A stretch of DNA of 29,970 nt from assembly GCA_035552775.1 (NCBI GenBank), contig DASZKW010000038.1, forward strand, positions 1 through 29,970, read 5' to 3'. Positions 6,097 to 13,828 of the stretch are shown in pieces (the first letter of the stretch is position 1; each line of letters starts with the position of its first letter). Under the pieces are notes generated by a model, which worked only from the letters and a program-made list of their open reading frames with translations, was not told where the DNA came from and made no database searches. This stretch comes from DASZKW01 sp035552775 (lineage in GTDB: Bacteria; Actinomycetota; Acidimicrobiia; Acidimicrobiales; Palsa-688). A program made the translations under genes and the position numbers.

Positions 6097-7830
6097 ATGG
6101 CCGACCTCGCGTTCTCCGAACCGCAGACCGGGCCGGACCCCGTCCTGGCACGCTACGCCCGCCTCGTGGAGCGCCTGGAGGCGCGCCAGCCAGTCGACGA
6201 GGCGGTGTCGCGTCTCGCCGGTGCCGCCGTGGACGTGTGGGCCCGGCCCGGTTTCGACACCTTCGTGTCGCTGCCCCGGCTGCGGTTCGAGCCCTTCGAC
6301 TACCAGTTGCAGGCCGCCGAGACGGTGCTGCGCCGGATGCGGGGGCGGGCGATCCTCGCCGACGAGGTCGGGCTGGGCAAGACCATCGAGGCGGGGCTGG
6401 TGTTGAGCGAGCTTCGCCTGCGCGGCCTCGCCCGCCACGTGTTGGTGCTGTGTCCCGCCGGTCTGGTGGCGCAGTGGCAGGAGGAGCTGGACCGCAAGTT
6501 CGCCCTGCCTTCGGTGGTGGTGGCCAAGGCCGACGCTGGGGCCGAGAGCGGCCGCCCTGACCCGCCCGTGGCGCTGGCGTCGCTGCCCTCGGCCCGGCGC
6601 TCGCCGCTGCGGGAGGCGCTGGCTGAGGTGGCGTGGGACCTGGTGGTCGTCGACGAGGCCCACCGGGTGAAGAACCCGTCCACGGCGTCGGCTCGGATGG
6701 TGCGGGCCCTTCGGACCCGCCACATGTTGCTGCTCACGGCGACGCCGGTGGAGAACAGGCTGAGCGACCTGTTCAACCTGGCCAGCCTGGTCTCACCGGG
6801 GGTGCTGGGGACGGCCCGGGAGTTCCGGGCCCGCCACGGCGGCGACACCGCCCGTGCCCCCAAGGACCTCGACGCGCTGCGGGACCGGATGGGCGAGGTG
6901 ATGGTGCGCCACCGCCGTAGCCAGGTGGCGTTGATGCTCCCCCAGCGGCTGGCCGAGACGCTGGTCCTGAGCCCCCTGGCCGGGGAGGGCGAGCTGTACC
7001 GCCAGGTGGCAGGCCGGGTCCGCGGCGACGGCCGCGGCGCGTCGGCGGCCCGGCTGATGGCGCTGCGCAGCGCCTTGCGCCTGGCCGGGTCGAGCCCCGC
7101 CGCGCTGGCGGGGGCGGCCGCCAAGCTCGGGTGGGCCGACCTCGAGACGCTGGCCCGGGCCCAGGAGAGCTCGGCCAAGGCGGCAGCCCTGCTCTCCGTC
7201 TTGGGCCGCCTGGCGTCGGGTGGGCAGAAGGTGATCGTATTCACCGCCTTCCGCCGCACCCAGGAGTTCGTGGCCGGCGTTCTCGCCCAGGCGGGCGTGG
7301 ACGCCACCAGCTACCACGGCAGCCTGCCCCGGGCGGAAAAGGAGCGGGTCGTCGAATCGTTTCGCGGGCCGGTGCCGGTGCTCGTCACGACCGAGGCCGC
7401 CGGCGAGGGGCGCAACCTGCAGTTCTGCCACAACATGGTGAACTTCGACCTGCCGTGGAACCCGATGCAGATCGAGCAGCGCCTCGGGCGCCTGCACCGC
7501 ATAGGCCAGGACCACGACGTCAGCGTGGTCAACCTGGTGGCGCGGGGGACGGTCGAGGAGCAGATCCTCGCGGTGCTGGAGACCAAGATCAACCTGTTCG
7601 AACTGGTCGTCGGCGAGCTCGACATGATCCTCGGCCACATCGACGACGAGTACGACTTCGAACGCTTCGTCTTCGATGCCCACGTGGCCAGCGCCGACCA
7701 CGACGACTTCGCCGCCCGCCTCGGGGAGTTCGGCGATCGGCTGGCGGAGGCGCGCCGGGAGTACTTGGACAGCAGGGCCCGCAACGACGCGCTGGTCGCC
7801 GATCACCCCGGGCGCTGCGATGCGGGCTGA
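6097..7830 (+). CDS. SNF2/HepA-type DEAD-box helicase
   Basis: The 577-aa superfamily 2 protein has both RecA-like lobes. Lobe 1 contains FDYQLQAAETVL (Q-like motif), Walker A in LADEVGLGKTIEAG (residues 89-96), PAGLVAQWQEEL (Ia), DEAH at 186-189 and LLTATPVEN (III, from residue 213). Lobe 2 contains FTAFRRTQEFV, TTEAAGEGRNLQF and IEQRLGRLHRIGQ (VI, from residue 459). This is the RapA/SNF2 branch that translocates on double-stranded DNA or remodels nucleoprotein. There is no N-terminal targeting domain. ATG 6097 is chosen over an upstream TTG. The stop overlaps the start of the next gene by 11 bp, so the two are coupled. The family is common in genome-defence and DNA-repair loci, but this one carries no defining accessory domain. 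Confidence 0.9.
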   Translation: MADLAFSEPQTGPDPVLARYARLVERLEARQPVDEAVSRLAGAAVDVWARPGFDTFVSLPRLRFEPFDYQLQAAETVLRRMRGRAILADEVGLGKTIEAGLVLSELRLRGLARHVLVLCPAGLVAQWQEELDRKFALPSVVVAKADAGAESGRPDPPVALASLPSARRSPLREALAEVAWDLVVVDEAHRVKNPSTASARMVRALRTRHMLLLTATPVENRLSDLFNLASLVSPGVLGTAREFRARHGGDTARAPKDLDALRDRMGEVMVRHRRSQVALMLPQRLAETLVLSPLAGEGELYRQVAGRVRGDGRGASAARLMALRSALRLAGSSPAALAGAAAKLGWADLETLARAQESSAKAAALLSVLGRLASGGQKVIVFTAFRRTQEFVAGVLAQAGVDATSYHGSLPRAEKERVVESFRGPVPVLVTTEAAGEGRNLQFCHNMVNFDLPWNPMQIEQRLGRLHRIGQDHDVSVVNLVARGTVEEQILAVLETKINLFELVVGELDMILGHIDDEYDFERFVFDAHVASADHDDFAARLGEFGDRLAEARREYLDSRARNDALVADHPGRCDAG

Positions 7831-9766
7831 ACCGGCCCTGCGGTTCTGGCTGGACTTCGTCGAAGCCGAGGGCGGCGTGGCCGAGGACGGCGCGGATTCC
7901 GACCTGGTGCTCCTGCCCGAGCACCTCCGCTCCGAGCTCGACCTGCCCGAGGAGCTGTCGGTCACCGACGACCCCGACGTGGCGCGCCAGGAGGACGCCC
8001 TGCTCGTCATAGCCGGCCAGCCGGTCCTGGTGCAGGCGGCCGAGGTCGTCCTGGCCAGGGGTGACGTGGGTTGGGCCCGCCTGCCGTGGCCGGAGTCCAC
8101 TCCCCCCAGCCGCGAGGCGCTCCAAGATGCGGCGCGCAGCCAGGTCATGGTCGACCACGGCCGGATCGACATCGACGGCCAGCCCGCCCGGCGCTACTTG
8201 CCGGCCCTGCGGGTGGGCGCACTGGTGGAATACCACGTCTCCCTGGAGGACCGCTTCGGCGAGCAGGCCGAGGTGTGGGTGGACGCGAGGAGCGGCGAGG
8301 CGCTGCCCGCTGCCGTCGTGGCAGCCCTCGGGCGCTCCGCGACGCTGCCGGGGCCGGGCCGCGACCACGCCTGCTTGCCGCCCGACCCGGCCCGCGCGCT
8401 GGCGGGGGCCCACGCCCTGCTCGAAGCGCGAGCCGGCGAGCGGCGCGCCCAGCTGAGCCGGCAGAGCGGCTCCGCCCGCGACGCGGAGGTGGAGCGGGTG
8501 GGCGCCTACTACGAAGCGGCTCTGGCGTCGATCGTCAAGCGCCGCCAGGCCGCTCCGCCCGACCGGTGGCCCGTCTACGACGCCCAGGCCGAGACCACCC
8601 GCGCCGAGAGGGCCAGGCGCCTGCACGAGACCCGCCAGAAATTCGCCGGCAGGCATGAGATCCGCCCCTTCCGCCTCCACTTGATCGGCATTCCCGGCGT
8701 CGAAGTGCCGATCGTGGTCCGGCGGGGGTCACGAGCGTTCGGCCTCACCCTCGATTGGTACCTCCCGTTTGCCACCTGGGCGCCGATCACCTGCCCGCAC
8801 TGCGGGTCGGGCGATGTGCTGGTCGCCGGGCGAGACCGCCTCGGATGCCGGACGTGCCTTCACCGCCCGGCGCAGCTGCCGGACCCGTCGCCCCCCGCCG
8901 AGGCACCAGGCGGCGCGCCCCGCCCGCCGCCGGCGCCCGAGCGCGACGCCCCCCAACCGCCAGCGCCCGCGGTCGACCAGGCCCGACCGACAGAAAGCGC
9001 GCCGGCACCTGCCAGGCCTGGTGCTGGCACGGCGCGCCGGACCAAGGCGTCGGCTTCGGTGGCGAGGCGGGTGCCCAAGATCGGCAACGAGCTGGGGCAG
9101 TCGTTTTGGAAAACGGTGGTCCTTGGGCAGCGATGGTCTGCCACCGCGCCGCGCTCGCCCGCCGACGTGCTCGGCCGGCTGTATGGCACGGAGGGACCGT
9201 TGTACGCCGTCGGTTTCCCGCCCGACGCCTGCGCGACCGGGGTCGACATGCAGACCCGGCCCGGTGACATCGACGGCATCCATGCGACCAGCGGGAGCCT
9301 CCTTGCGTCGGGACGCGCCTTTGCCTACACGTTGCGCTGGAAGCTGGTCGCCAAGAGCCCCGTGGTCGTGGAGATCCTGCCCTTCTCCGACGTCGTCGGC
9401 TCCACGCTGCCTTCCCTCGCCCGCCTCAGCCACCTCGCCGACGCCCGGCTCCGCCAAGGTTTGCCCCAGCCCGCCGGGCTCGGCCCCGTCGAGCAGCGCC
9501 TGTGGGCCCACGTCTCGTCCGACGGACTGCCGCTCGTGGTGCGATGCCTCGCGCTGTGGTGGCGCATCCAAGGCAACCGGCGCCTGGACGGCATCGACAC
9601 CAGCGCGCTCGTGGCCGCCGTCGCCGTCACCGCCCGGCGCCGCTCGGGGGTTCACACCAGCATCGCGAAGATGGCCGGGAGCCACGACGTCCAAGCCGCC
9701 ACGGTGAAACAGGCGTGCGAGACCATCGAAGCGGTCCTCGGGGCGGCCGTGTCCCAGCTGTGGTGA
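7820..9766 (+). CDS. unknown 648-aa zinc-ribbon partner of the SNF2 helicase
   Basis: The family is not recognised. Residues 1-270 are acidic and mixed alpha/beta. Residues 215-285 look like a charged coiled helix (ALLEARAGERRAQLSRQSGS and ARRLHETRQKFAGRHEI). Residues 325-346 form a four-cysteine zinc ribbon (C325-P-H-C328 and C343-R-T-C346). Residues 350-420 are a Pro/Ala-rich linker. The C-terminal domain (about 425-648) is compact, with FWKTVVLGQRW, YAVGFPPDACATGVDM and a helical end with ARRRSGVHTSIAKMAGSH. The zinc ribbon and the separate C-terminal domain suggest a nucleic-acid-binding adaptor for the helicase. ATG 7820 overlaps the helicase stop. No nuclease, methylase or PglZ motif was found. 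Confidence 0.75.
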   Translation: MRAEPALRFWLDFVEAEGGVAEDGADSDLVLLPEHLRSELDLPEELSVTDDPDVARQEDALLVIAGQPVLVQAAEVVLARGDVGWARLPWPESTPPSREALQDAARSQVMVDHGRIDIDGQPARRYLPALRVGALVEYHVSLEDRFGEQAEVWVDARSGEALPAAVVAALGRSATLPGPGRDHACLPPDPARALAGAHALLEARAGERRAQLSRQSGSARDAEVERVGAYYEAALASIVKRRQAAPPDRWPVYDAQAETTRAERARRLHETRQKFAGRHEIRPFRLHLIGIPGVEVPIVVRRGSRAFGLTLDWYLPFATWAPITCPHCGSGDVLVAGRDRLGCRTCLHRPAQLPDPSPPAEAPGGAPRPPPAPERDAPQPPAPAVDQARPTESAPAPARPGAGTARRTKASASVARRVPKIGNELGQSFWKTVVLGQRWSATAPRSPADVLGRLYGTEGPLYAVGFPPDACATGVDMQTRPGDIDGIHATSGSLLASGRAFAYTLRWKLVAKSPVVVEILPFSDVVGSTLPSLARLSHLADARLRQGLPQPAGLGPVEQRLWAHVSSDGLPLVVRCLALWWRIQGNRRLDGIDTSALVAAVAVTARRRSGVHTSIAKMAGSHDVQAATVKQACETIEAVLGAAVSQLW

Positions 9767-9829
9767 CCAACCGGCGCCCGGGCGCCTCGGGCGGCCGCGG
9801 CGGCGATCTCAGGCGGTACCCGATCGGCG

Positions 9830-10714
9830 CTATTTCGGCTGGCGCCTGGTGAGCAAAGACCACACGCTGCGCGCCCACTGGCGTGCCTGACCGGTGAGCG
9901 TGTGTCGAGCGGTCGGGGCTGGTGGGGCGGGGCTCGCCGGCCCGGCGATGATGTCGAGGGGGGTGCCGGCGGGCACCGCGCCCAGGCGGGCCAGGTCGGC
10001 GTCGTGGAGACGGATGCAACCATGGGAGATGCGCGCCCCGGTGGTGCCTATGAGGGAATCGTCGTAGGAGTCGATGGGTCCGTGGATGGCGATGATGGCG
10101 TCGCCGCTGCCGCCCCAGTCGGTGATGGAATCGGAGTGGGCGGAGGTGGCGAGCACGAAGGGCCCGTAGCCGGGGTCGGGCGGGGGCACCTTCATGGCCA
10201 CGAAGTAGTGGCCGGTGACGGTGGGGTCGCTGGTGGTACCGACGCCGGCGGGGACGTCGACGACCAGTTGGTTGGCGTCGTAGAGCGACAGGTGCTCGCT
10301 GCTCAGGTCGAGCACGAGGCGGTAAGGAGTCTGGGCCATGGCCACCGACGCGGTCTGTATCCACGTGGTCGCTTGGTTGGGCCGCTGCGCCAGGCGCACC
10401 TCGGCCCAGCCGGGCTGCTCGGCGATCACCGGTAGGACCGAGCGGTAGCCGTACCAGGTGCCGGGAACGGTCCTGTTCGACGCCGCACCGGGTTCGGGGT
10501 ACCCGGGCATGCTGGCGGGCAGGGTGGCGATGGTGGTGAGAGGCGGCGGACCGGCGACGGTGGTGGTGGTCGTGGTCACCGGCACGGTCGGGGGCGGCGG
10601 GCGTTTGATGGCGGCCACCCGCTGGGTGCCGCAGGCCGCAGCCGACAGTGCCATGGCGCCGGCCGCTCCGGCTACCAAGATCCGGCGGCCCCACCCCACG
10701 CGCACGGCCCTCAA
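9830..10714 (-). CDS. L,D-transpeptidase lipoprotein (YkuD domain)
   Basis: This 294-aa protein has a lipoprotein signal peptide (RRILVAGAAGAMALSAAAC, lipobox LSAAAC, lipidated C28) and then a Pro/Thr-rich linker. The YkuD catalytic domain covers about residues 130-258, with H211 in IAIHGPI and the catalytic motif ISHGCIRLH (H231, C233). It would form 3-3 cross-links in peptidoglycan, or attach proteins to it, outside the membrane. The start is TTG 10712-10714, chosen because GGGAGG lies 5 nt upstream; an in-frame GTG 9 bases later is an alternative. The segment PGWAEVRLAQRPNQATT has a near-identical DNA twin at 1217-1266. A run of six to seven Thr in the linker is unremarkable. Confidence 0.93.
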   Translation of the reverse strand: MRAVRVGWGRRILVAGAAGAMALSAAACGTQRVAAIKRPPPPTVPVTTTTTTVAGPPPLTTIATLPASMPGYPEPGAASNRTVPGTWYGYRSVLPVIAEQPGWAEVRLAQRPNQATTWIQTASVAMAQTPYRLVLDLSSEHLSLYDANQLVVDVPAGVGTTSDPTVTGHYFVAMKVPPPDPGYGPFVLATSAHSDSITDWGGSGDAIIAIHGPIDSYDDSLIGTTGARISHGCIRLHDADLARLGAVPAGTPLDIIAGPASPAPPAPTARHTLTGQARQWARSVWSLLTRRQPK

Positions 10715-10772
10715 GGTACCTCCCGACCTTATGTTTCGGCACTCGGCCCGGCTATGAGGAGGTCGATGTCTG

Positions 10773-11231
10773 TCAGCCAGGTTTGCGGCGTGGCGGCGTA
10801 TGGGCTGTGAGCAGCTGATGGACTCGCTGGTGAGAGATGCCGAGGATCGCTGCGGCGTCGCGCATGCTGATCCTGCGGCCGGTGAGAGCGACGGCCGCCT
10901 TCCGAGTCTGCTCGATGGCGAGGCGGTTGGCGTTGCGGGCTTGCTCTCGGGCCTTTCGGGCCTGCTCGACGGTACTGGCGGTGGCTTTGGGCAGTACTGG
11001 TCTGGGGACGAGGTCGATCAAGGCCTCGTCGGTTCGGAACCACAGGGCGGCGGCTTCCCGCATCCGGTTGAGTGCTTGGTCGATGGTCTTGCCCCAGGTG
11101 TGGACCCGTGGTTCTTCCTCGAGTTCGACCGACCAGCGCCCGTCGTTCTCTTGCTCGAGGCGGGCGGTGTAGGTCCTCCCTTTCTCCTCCGTCATGTTCG
11201 TGTCGGTGTCGTTTGTCGTTTTGTGAGCCAC
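10773..11231 (-). CDS. HicB-like protein with C-terminal HTH, no toxin partner
   Basis: The 152-aa protein has a HicB-like partial RNase H fold at about residues 18-65 (RTYTARLEQENDGRWSVELE and KTIDQALNRMREAAALWF). An Ala/Arg-rich helix at about 80-112 and a helix-turn-helix at about 118-145 (ISMRDAAAILGISHQRVHQL) follow. Antitoxins of the HicB family carry such DNA-binding tails and repress their own operon, but no HicA-like toxin of about 60 aa is found on either side. It may be an orphan regulator or the survivor of a lost pair. GTG 11231 is favoured over ATG 11195 because TAGACT sits exactly 6 nt before it. Confidence 0.75.
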   Translation of the reverse strand: MAHKTTNDTDTNMTEEKGRTYTARLEQENDGRWSVELEEEPRVHTWGKTIDQALNRMREAAALWFRTDEALIDLVPRPVLPKATASTVEQARKAREQARNANRLAIEQTRKAAVALTGRRISMRDAAAILGISHQRVHQLLTAHTPPRRKPG

Positions 11232-11273
11232 CGCTCTAGTCTATCGTCCTAGACGGATACCTGTCCGTGTCAA
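11232..11273 (-). promoter_or_regulatory. promoter and nested inverted repeats before the HicB-like gene
   Basis: On the minus strand TTGACA (11268-11273) is a perfect -35. TAGGAC (11246-11251) lies 16 nt further on, and TAGACT (11238-11243) sits 6 nt before the GTG start. Two inverted repeats overlap the region: ACGGA-N6-TCCGT (11253-11268) and TCTAG-N9-CTAGA (11235-11253). They fit operators for the HTH of the encoded protein. Confidence 0.55.
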
Positions 11274-11547
11274 TAGACGCGTGTTCTTGAGGTCGGCGGG
11301 TTTAGGCCCTTGCCGCGCCGGGGGTGCCGCTATCTCAAACGCCCGCCCCGACTCGCCGGCGTCGCGCCGGTATTTGTCCGACGCATTGTTGGCCTCGGGA
11401 ATTGAGCGCGTGCAGCCCTGTCGTTTTTAGCGGCCGGCGCCGCCGGCGGTTGGTCAACACCGGGGCCGGGCTGAATGGCTGTTTCTTTCCCTGCCCTGGT
11501 GGCGCAACGAGGGGGCACGCGGTGACCAGGCGGCCGGCGGCGGGGCA

Positions 11548-12261
11548 TGATTAGGGCAGTGCGGCGGGGGCTCCCCTGTGGGCGGCGGTCGCCGCTGCGG
11601 TCTTCCTCGGGGCGTTGGTCACCGTCGCCCTGACGGCGCGGGTCTACCGGGAAGACCCCGTCGGCCTGCCCCGCGTGGCTGGCCACCTACCTTCCCCCCC
11701 CTCCTCCTACCTGCCCCCGTACGGTCGCTTCGAGCCCGCGCAGGACTGGCAGAACGTCAACATGTCACCGGACTTCCCAGAACGTGGCCGCCAACAAGAT
11801 CGACTACTACCTCCACCGATCGCTGGACTACCAGGTCACCCTGACCCCTTTTCGCGGCACCGCGGGTTCTCGAGGCACGGCGGGGAAAGGGCGGGCCAGG
11901 CGCAGTCGGACGCGAAGTTGACTGTCGCAGTTCACAACGCCGCCCCGGACAGCGGGCTGCCCCCCAGCATCATCGGTCCCTACGACTCGCAGTTCCAGGC
12001 AAGACTGCCACCCTGGCCCTGGCCCTGGCCCTGTCCGGCCAGACCAAGCTGCTGGCGGGGGGCTGGTACGAGCTCGACCTGGCTCACCAGCCGGTCATCA
12101 ACTTCGACCAGGTGAGCGTCGGAGTCCACCTCGCGTCCGGGTGGCGGGTGACAGGCGTGCGTGGCGCCCAGCAGGTGGGCCCCGACGAGGTCCGCGCCAG
12201 CTTCTCCCAGGTCTCCGAGCGCTCGGTGTGGATGCGGGTGGCGCCGTCTGCCGGCGGCTGA
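11548..12261 (+). pseudogene. frameshifted membrane-anchored protein, possibly DUF4012-like
   Basis: ATG 11548 begins MIRAVRRGLP. The sensible frame then shifts to a membrane anchor (LWAAVAAAVFLGALVTVALT) and on to DWQNVNMSPDFP. A second shift gives QNVAANKIDYYLHRSLDYQV, a third gives KLTVAVHNAAPDSGLPPSII and GPYDSQFQA, and a fourth gives WYELDLAHQPVINFDQVSVG ending SVWMRVAPSAGG and TGA 12259-12261. The NxNxSPDFP motif and the C-terminal beta-rich part recall DUF4012 proteins of actinobacteria, but I am not certain. Most of the usual large extracytoplasmic domain is missing, so this is a decayed, shortened copy. Confidence 0.55.
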
Positions 12262-12815
12262 AGGGGAGCCAAATGTGCGTTTACGCGCGACCCGGCTGGC
12301 GAAGTGCAGCAAATGGCACGGTTTCCGGGGGTTATCGCACATCGCGAAGTGCCCGCCGCGCGCAACTGCACATTTCGCTGTGCCCGCCGGCGGCACGAAA
12401 CTGCCACGCGACACCGCCGTGCTCGAGGCGCGGTTCGGGCCCGAACGGCCCCCGCCGTGCTCATCCGAGGCAGCCGAGCCGCGGAGGCAACGGGTTGGGC
12501 CTGCGGCCCACGACGATCTTGTCTGGGCGCGACGCGGTGCGCTCCACTCACGGCCGCTGCTTGCGCCAAGGTCGGCTCCCGGTGAGACATCAGCGTGTTC
12601 GATCCCCTGGTCGTGGACGTTCTCGCCTTCACGGTCTGCGGCAGGTCACTGATGGCTACCTGCTCACTTTGCCAACGGCGCACCGCGGGCGCTTCGTTAC
12701 CTTTGACCGCTCGGCGGCCGGCGGCTGAGGCGGCTCATGACCACACTCGAGGAGCTGGACAGCGCTTGGAAGAAAAATTTGTATCAAAGTCCCCTTTGCT
12801 TGCCTCTACTGAAGT
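12262..12815 (+). other. 554-bp stretch with no convincing gene
   Basis: No frame on either strand shows protein-like composition over this stretch. The first 120 bp carry a repeat-rich palindromic block, listed separately. Positions 12755-12800 are locally AT-richer than the surroundings (GAAGAAAAATTTGTATC) and may hold the promoter of the downstream ParB-like regulator. An open frame from ATG 12737 has no recognisable product. Confidence 0.5.
12271..12375. repeat. imperfect inverted repeat block with repeated short words
   Basis: The left end AAATGTGCGTTTACGCGCG (12271-12289) and the right end, reverse complement of 12357-12375, match at 16 of 19 positions. Between them GCGAAGTGC occurs twice in direct orientation (about 12299 and 12344), and related words (GCAAATGGCAC, CGCACATCGC) recur. 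The block lies just after the stop of the membrane-protein pseudogene. Confidence 0.5.
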
Positions 12816-13781
12816 GTGGTGGAGGCTGGATCGACGCCGAGCACTGGTGGCGCGAGAGCGATCCCTGCCCCGTCATCCGGCTCAGCGGTTCCGGACGCAT
12901 GCCTCGTCGCGGTGGCCGAGTTGTCGGTTGCGTACTCGCCGAGAGAGAAGACCCTCGACGACGACCACGTCACGACCCTTATGGAGGTGATCAACTCACT
13001 GCCTCCCGTCCTGGTCGACCGGCGCACCATGACGCTGATCGACGGTGTCCACCGTGTGGAGGCATTCCGCCGGGCGCGCCGTTCTCACATCGGGGCCGTC
13101 TTGTTCGCCGGCAGCGAGGACGATGCCCGCGTCCTGGCTGTCCGAGCCAACGTCAGTCACGGCAAGCCCCTCACGCGTGCAGAGCGCAAGGCGGCGGCGC
13201 TGATGTTGATCGAGCAGCGGCCCGAGCGGTCCGATCGATGGCTGGCCGAGATATGCGGGCTTTCTCATTCGACGGTGGCGCGGCTGCGAGGCACTGCCCA
13301 GGCTGGAGAACCAGCTGCTCGTGTCGGTCGCGATGGTCGCCGTCGTCCCTCCGACCCCTCGTTGGGACGGGCGGAGGTGGCGAGGACGATGGCGGAGGAT
13401 CCTTCCGCCAGCGTCCGCGAGGTGGCGGAGATCGCCGGCGTCGCCCCTTCGACTGCCCAGCGGATAGCCGCTGCGACGCGCCGAGCGGGGCCTCCATCGC
13501 CTAGTGCGGCTGCTTCCTCGGCGAGCGAGGGCCGGCAGGTGCCCGACTCGATGCCCGAGGGCCCTGCGTTCGGATCCTCCCCAGAGCTGAGCGAGCTGGC
13601 ATCATGGCTGGCGAGGACGGGGGTGAGTGTTGATGACTTCGCCGCCTACCTCGAGAGAGTGCCCTTGGGCCGCGTCTACGAGGTCGCGGACGAGTGCCGG
13701 AGAAGGGCCGCAGTCTGGGCGGAGTTGGCTGCCTGCTTGGAGAAGGAGGCACGAAACGGCCGGAGATCCGCCGCCTCGTGA
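12816..13781 (+). CDS. StrR-like ParB-domain transcriptional regulator
   Basis: The 321-aa protein has a ParB/Srx-type N-terminal domain (about residues 30-110) with SPREKTLDDDHVTTLMEVI, LPPVLVDRRTMTLIDGVHR and the nucleotide-pocket-like DGxHR motif. A helix-turn-helix follows (WLAEICGLSHSTVARLRG), then a second possible HTH (SVREVAEIAGVAPSTAQRIA). The order matches StrR/NovG-type pathway-specific activators rather than chromosome-segregation ParB. The first 29 residues look unrelated to the family, so the real start may be the GTG near residue 32-33. It is the plus-strand neighbour of the minus-strand CHAT operon, the two ending tail to tail 48 bp apart. Confidence 0.8.
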   Translation: MVEAGSTPSTGGARAIPAPSSGSAVPDACLVAVAELSVAYSPREKTLDDDHVTTLMEVINSLPPVLVDRRTMTLIDGVHRVEAFRRARRSHIGAVLFAGSEDDARVLAVRANVSHGKPLTRAERKAAALMLIEQRPERSDRWLAEICGLSHSTVARLRGTAQAGEPAARVGRDGRRRPSDPSLGRAEVARTMAEDPSASVREVAEIAGVAPSTAQRIAAATRRAGPPSPSAAASSASEGRQVPDSMPEGPAFGSSPELSELASWLARTGVSVDDFAAYLERVPLGRVYEVADECRRRAAVWAELAACLEKEARNGRRSAAS

Positions 13782-13828
13782 CGTCGCTGCTCGGCCTAAG
13801 GGAGGTGCCGGGGCAACGAACAGAGGAG

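Noticed and set aside
7589..8680. Minus-strand frame of 363 codons opposite the helicase operon
   Set aside because: It is antisense to two genes with convincing motifs and coupled starts. Its own product shows no domain.
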